From CAZVBV01 sp964513975 (GTDB taxonomy: Bacteria > Patescibacteriota > Gracilibacteria > UBA4473): a stretch of DNA of 51,154 bases. The DNA is taken from assembly GCA_964513975.1 (NCBI GenBank), contig CAZEON010000002.1, positions 1 through 51,154 on the forward strand, in the 5' to 3' direction. A model generated the notes under the pieces. It saw only the letters and a program-made list of their open reading frames with translations. It made no database searches and was not told the origin of the DNA. This document shows positions 47,993 to 51,154 of the stretch, piece by piece; the first letter of the stretch is position 1, and every line of letters starts with the position of its first letter. The translations under genes were made by a program, and so were the position numbers.

Positions 47993-49456
47993 ATGAACCC
48001 TACCGATCCTGATGACCTTCGAAACTTTCTAGAGCTTCCTTATAGCGAACTCGAAAAAAGAAATTTAGAAATGAAAAAATTAGCTGAGAGCGGAAAACCC
48101 GACAGTTTTATTAAACAAAAAGTAATCAAATATCTTACCGATGAGACACCCGTTAAGGCCGTCACGATCTCTTTTACTGACTTAGAAGGAAAAATGCACA
48201 TGCTTGATTATGACAAGAAATTTTTCCTCGGAGGATATAACAATCTCACCTTCGATGGATCATCTGTTCATGGGCTCGCGGAATTAAAAATGTCGGATCT
48301 CAGACTCTCTCCCGACTGGAAATCATTCCGAATTTTGCCAGCAGATATTTTTGGAGCGGGGAAAGTGATGATGTTTGGATTTGTGTGCAATCATGATGGA
48401 AGTTTTTTTCCAAGTGATTTCCGAGGGCAACTTCAAAACTATGTTGATAAACTCAAGGAATCTGGAATCAAAGCAAATATGGCACCTGAAATCGAAGGAT
48501 TTTTATTTGAAGGAACAGATGTGGAACAAAAATATGACGAAGATGATGGGTTTGTGCTCGTAACCCCAGGAGGATATTTCAACGCTCTGCCAAAAGACCG
48601 CCTTCGTCAGTTCATGGATAAAGTGGCCGAAGTTCAACGTGCACTTGGATTTGAAAATGAAAAAGATCATGGAGAAGTAGCCCCATCATCATTTGAAATT
48701 AATTATAAATATACCGAAGTTATGACCGCATGCGATCAGACCTTGATGTATAAACTCACGGCCCGACAAATTGCAAAACTCATGGGATTCACTGCGTGCT
48801 TCATGCCAAAGCCTGTCATGGGCATCAATGGATCAGGAATGCATGTAAATATTAGTCTTGAGAAAGACGGGAAAAATATTTTCTTCGATGCAAAAGGCGA
48901 ACACGGAGTTTCAAGTTTGGCTGAAAAATTTATTACTGGAATTCTCTACTACGCTCCAGAACTCTGTCTCACGCTTTGTCCGAGTGTAAATTCATATCGA
49001 CGACTCGATCCAAATTTTGAAGCTCCAAATGAAATTAAGTATTCGAATTGTGATCGGAGTTCGATGGTGAGAATCCCTTTGGGGAATGAAAAATCCGCAC
49101 GAATTGAAATTCGTTCAGTCTCTCCTGATATTAACCCCTATCTCGCTATGTTTGTGATACTTCACGCAGGAATGTCTACAACTGAATTAAAACCAAAAGC
49201 CTATCAAGAAATGATTGAAAAGATACAAACACGAAGAACGAAAAAACTGTGGGCACATATTTACGATGCGATTTCTGCATTTTCAAAATCAGAATTTCTC
49301 ATGGAAATCATGGGCGAAGAAGAAATGAAAAAATACATCAAACTCAAAGAAGCCGTTGCCAATCGAAGTCCTAAAGAATTGGGCTGTCGGATAAAGCGAA
49401 GCGAGATTGTGCACCATCATGAAATCACAAACCAGATTTTGTGGAATGATTTCTAG
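47993..49456 (+). CDS. glnA: glutamine synthetase
   Basis: 487 aa. L-glutamate + ammonia + ATP to glutamine. ATG 47993 (MNPTDPDDLRNFLELPYSEL); upstream hydrophobic translation is not coding. Seen: KAVTISFTDLEGKMHMLDYD, GGYNNLTFDGSSVHGL, metal ligands EIEGFLFEG, GEVAPSSFEINYKY, the ATP-grasp PKPVMGINGSGMHVNISL, NSYRRLDPNFEAPNEIKYS (with NCDRSSMVRIP in place of SRNRSASVRIP) and ARIEIRSVSPDINPYLAM. A long N-terminal extension and a divergent C-terminus without the classical adenylylation Tyr segment suggest regulation other than GlnE. Confidence 0.9.
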   Translation: MNPTDPDDLRNFLELPYSELEKRNLEMKKLAESGKPDSFIKQKVIKYLTDETPVKAVTISFTDLEGKMHMLDYDKKFFLGGYNNLTFDGSSVHGLAELKMSDLRLSPDWKSFRILPADIFGAGKVMMFGFVCNHDGSFFPSDFRGQLQNYVDKLKESGIKANMAPEIEGFLFEGTDVEQKYDEDDGFVLVTPGGYFNALPKDRLRQFMDKVAEVQRALGFENEKDHGEVAPSSFEINYKYTEVMTACDQTLMYKLTARQIAKLMGFTACFMPKPVMGINGSGMHVNISLEKDGKNIFFDAKGEHGVSSLAEKFITGILYYAPELCLTLCPSVNSYRRLDPNFEAPNEIKYSNCDRSSMVRIPLGNEKSARIEIRSVSPDINPYLAMFVILHAGMSTTELKPKAYQEMIEKIQTRRTKKLWAHIYDAISAFSKSEFLMEIMGEEEMKKYIKLKEAVANRSPKELGCRIKRSEIVHHHEITNQILWNDF

Positions 49457-49515
49457 AATGGATTACTCTCTCATTGACGTTTTGAGTCGAAAAGCATAAA
49501 AAGTATCCACAAAAA

Positions 49516-50457
49516 ATGGGTGAGAGAATTTTAGTAACCAATTACGAAACAGGGAAGGAAAAACCTTACCGTATTCCTTTTGTGATAAGGCTTCTTATGC
49601 TTCGATGGAAAGTGCTTCGCGAAGCGGCTCTTGTTATTGGAATAAATCCTGCTTTTCAAAAATTCGTAGGAAATTCTTGGCCTATTAAAAGGAAGCATTT
49701 TTCAGAGAATATTCATCGAGATTATCCTGCTGAAAAGGTAGATGTACCTGTCCTTCCAAGTGATGGACATCTCACTCGATCAGAAATTCCCGAAGAAGGG
49801 ATAAGTACTGTTCTTGGTCATATTAAAATTGATATTCAAAAAATGCTGGGATTAACCCAACGTCCAGAAGAACCACACGAACTCTGTAATCTTGAATTTC
49901 AAGAAGAAGTGCTGAAAGAGATGGAGGAACTTTTCAAAAAGTTCAAAGAAGGTCAGCATGATTTAGCTATTCTCGAACCTGGACACAAACACATTTGTAC
50001 CGTTCCTTTCAAAAGTACTGTAAAAAATATTTATAGAGTCGGAAAAGATGGTTCAATTCTTCCAAACAAAATTTCTAATCATAAAATCGACGAAGAAAAA
50101 TACAGTGTGGACATAGCTTTTGCACAGGAAAATTCTGATTTAAATATATTTGATGGAAACCAGCGGATGGTTTTTGTTTTGGAAACAGAAATTGATGGTG
50201 AACCAATGGAATACACGATGGTTGCTCATGCAGCAGCTTTTGTGAGTGGTATTGAATCACTCGTTGAAGTAGGAGATACAATATCTCCAGGAAAAAATAT
50301 GTTGTTTAAGTTCCATCAAGGATCAGCTCTTTCAATACTTTGGCCGAAAGAATTTTGTGAGAAATTTAAAACACTTCCTGATATTGAAACTCTCACTACA
50401 AAGAATAGAGTTCTTGAAGTATTAGAGGGACGGATTATTTATAAGAGAGTTAGTTGA
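49516..50457 (+). CDS. phosphatidylserine-decarboxylase-like protein
   Basis: 313 aa. The C-terminal two-thirds follow the PSD fold: VPVLPSDGHLTRSEIP (SP-DG), LEPGHKHICTVPFKSTVKNIY (Y/H-RFH-P-like), NISVD-type IFDGNQRMVFVLETEIDGEPMEYTMVAHAAAFVSGIE, and GKNMLFKFHQGSALSILWP. The pyruvoyl-forming LGST/GSS motif is HQGSAL here: the Ser that would become pyruvoyl is kept but Thr/Ser +1 is Ala. So self-processing is possible but unproven. It may make phosphatidylethanolamine or a related amine. Confidence 0.7.
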   Translation: MGERILVTNYETGKEKPYRIPFVIRLLMLRWKVLREAALVIGINPAFQKFVGNSWPIKRKHFSENIHRDYPAEKVDVPVLPSDGHLTRSEIPEEGISTVLGHIKIDIQKMLGLTQRPEEPHELCNLEFQEEVLKEMEELFKKFKEGQHDLAILEPGHKHICTVPFKSTVKNIYRVGKDGSILPNKISNHKIDEEKYSVDIAFAQENSDLNIFDGNQRMVFVLETEIDGEPMEYTMVAHAAAFVSGIESLVEVGDTISPGKNMLFKFHQGSALSILWPKEFCEKFKTLPDIETLTTKNRVLEVLEGRIIYKRVS

Positions 50458-50461
50458 AATT

Positions 50462-50500
50462 GGCTCCGGACCGCTATGGGGTCCTGAGCCTAGTTTTATT
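50462..50500 (+). terminator. intrinsic terminator after the PSD-like gene
   Basis: GGCTCCGGACC (50462-50472), 7-nt loop, GGTCCTGAGCC (50480-50490), one mismatch, followed by TAGTTTTATTT. Confidence 0.8.
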
Positions 50501-50524
50501 TCTCCCACTCTATTTCCCAATCGG

Positions 50525-50594
50525 TTTCACTAAAAATAATTTTCTTGTTATAATCATCTACGTAAACGAATACGTATTCGAATACGTACTTAAT
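50525..50594 (+). promoter_or_regulatory. AbrB promoter with three 12-bp operator repeats
   Basis: TTTCAC (50525-50530), 18-bp spacer, TATAAT (50549-50554). TACGTA occurs at 50559, 50571 and 50583, exactly 12 bp apart; the middle part is the perfect palindrome CGAATACGTATTCG (50567-50580). The repeats cover the expected transcription start and leader, as for an autoregulatory operator. Confidence 0.75.
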
Positions 50595-50601
50595 AAATAC
50601 T

Positions 50602-50778
50602 ATAGCACGTCCAAAAACCGCATCTGAACCAGTCCGTAAGCTCACCAAAGTTGGAGGAGGTAGCTACTATGTTACCATTCCTCTAGATTATATTCGAGAA
50701 TTTGGTTGGCGAGAACACCAAAAAGTGGTGGTTACAAAAAGAGGAAAGAAATTGATTATTGAGGATTGGGAAAAGTAG
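50602..50778 (+). CDS. AbrB/SpoVT-family regulator with ATA as apparent start
   Basis: 58 aa: (M)ARPKTASEPVRKLTKVGG then SYYVTIPLDYIREFGWREHQ and VVVTKRGKKLIIEDWEK. This is the swapped-hairpin AbrB fold with the MARPK start that such proteins have in Patescibacteria; the codon before GCA is ATA (50602-50604), not ATG. In-frame upstream codons reach a stop at 50563 with no ATG/GTG/TTG before it. So a rare ATA start, or a mutated start. Function: DNA-binding regulator, probably of itself. Confidence 0.75.
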   Translation: MARPKTASEPVRKLTKVGGGSYYVTIPLDYIREFGWREHQKVVVTKRGKKLIIEDWEK

Positions 50779-50800
50779 AACTGAAGGTTGATCCCTTACG

Positions 50801-50889
50801 GGTTCAGGGCTACGTCCTGAACCTCTTGTTTCCTATTTGTGCTGAAATTTAAACACAAGCATTGCTGGTTCAATTTTGCAAATTGAACC
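50801..50889. repeat. two REP-like palindromes
   Basis: GGTTCAGG-gctacgt-CCTGAACC (50801-50823) and GGTTCAATTT-tgc-AAATTGAACC (50867-50889). Both share GGTTCA/TGAACC arms and lie beside the RAYT remnant, as REP sequences do next to their transposase. Confidence 0.6.
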
Positions 50890-50895
50890 CATAGT

Positions 50896-51132
50896 TTAAA
50901 GTAACTCCGAAATCACGATCTTCGTTGGAATTTTGCACGCAGATGACCAACCCCAATCTTCGGGTGTATGAACATATTGTTTTTGTACCGGATTGAGATG
51001 AATATAATTCATCTTTTGCTCTAAAAAAGAATCACTTAGTATCTGTTTTGGTGAATTTGAATTTTCCCAAAAAGAATAGCCTTGTTCGTTTTGGAAAATT
51101 TTTAGGTTCAAGATAACTTGAGAGGTTTTTTT
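50896..51132 (-). pseudogene. REP-associated tyrosine transposase (RAYT), C-terminal remnant
   Basis: The frame from the TAG at 51133-51135 down to 50896 reads KKTSQVILNLKIFQ..., then FWENSNSPKQILSDSFLEQK and MNYIHLNPVQKQYVHTPEDW, then GWSSA: this is the RAYT C-terminus (NYIH-NPV---yV--PEDW-WSSA). The HUH half is not readable in this frame and the window ends 20 bp further on, so it is truncated or frameshifted. Catalytic Tyr is in the MNYIHLNP helix. It would be leftward. Confidence 0.75.
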
Positions 51133-51154
51133 CTAAGTATTTTTAGTATTATAG

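Noticed and set aside
1..51154. UGA or UAG recoding as in Gracilibacteria or some CPR lineages
   Set aside because: TGA and TAG are used as ordinary stops of conserved genes (murL and the recombinase end in TGA, topA and res in TAG), and no internal UGA is seen in conserved frames.

Overview
The window reads as a chromosomal segment of a low-GC, compact-genome bacterium. Most likely it is a member of the Candidate Phyla Radiation (Patescibacteria), perhaps near the Peregrinibacteria; this is inferred from gene style (TrmB-type regulator, YggT next to a DUF5665 protein, short overlapping genes, weak Shine-Dalgarno sequences), not from a marker-gene tree. TGA, TAG and TAA all end otherwise normal genes, so the standard code is used. 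No rRNA and no convincing CRISPR array is present; one tRNA (anticodon CAU) is.

Layout. 0.1-3.7 kb: a leftward unit (membrane protein, flavodoxin, 2-oxoacid:ferredoxin oxidoreductase KorA/KorB). 3.7-7.9 kb: type I 3-dehydroquinate dehydratase, a membrane protein and topoisomerase I. 7.97-8.04 kb: tRNA-CAU. 8.0-about 19.9 kb: an AT-richer accessory island that begins with a large serine recombinase whose stop codon lies inside the tRNA gene. It carries several unrecognised genes, a small RSH-type hydrolase, two structured non-coding segments and a type III restriction-modification operon (mod, res) that has been split by a 150-bp REP/IS200-like insertion. 19.9-27 kb: D,D-carboxypeptidase, a probable non-coding RNA with its own terminator, cysS, a DUF559 pseudogene, folE-folK-SMR transporter, purB, DNA polymerase III delta'. 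27-29 kb: a DUF4349 membrane protein and a degenerate IS200-type element with REP-like palindromes, the apparent source of the insertion in the type III operon. 29.6-34.8 kb: tsaD, yggT, DUF5665, uvrC, yraN, gmk, folB. 34.9-37.1 kb: a partial Flp/Tad pilus cluster (prepilin peptidase, Flp pilin, DUF192 protein, TadE and TadG-like pseudopilins). 37.2-40.6 kb: a lone RelB/DinJ antitoxin, a secreted protein and a three-gene type II restriction-modification system (Dam-like methylase, PD-(D/E)XK endonuclease, second methylase). 40.6-51 kb: ZIP transporter, murL-murD (L-glutamate route to peptidoglycan D-Glu), a LysW-like zinc ribbon, mutS, TrmB regulator, glutamine synthetase, a phosphatidylserine-decarboxylase-like protein, an AbrB-type regulator behind three 12-bp operator repeats, and a broken REP-associated transposase.

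How the parts fit. Flavodoxin plus KorAB suggests a ferredoxin/flavodoxin-linked oxoacid step. folE, folK and folB supply three folate steps. MurL and MurD together would replace glutamate racemase plus ordinary D-Glu-adding MurD. Three processes have shaped the non-coding DNA: IS200/RAYT-type palindromes, GTCAT-type hairpin repeats, and degenerate tandem repeats with a strict 7-bp period that sit in at least ten intergenic gaps. The strongest candidates for undescribed biology are the structured RNA with a predicted pseudoknot directly before the type III methylase, the REP insertion that now supplies the start of the Res reading frame, the approximately 320-nt RNA between dacA and cysS, and the heptad repeat family.
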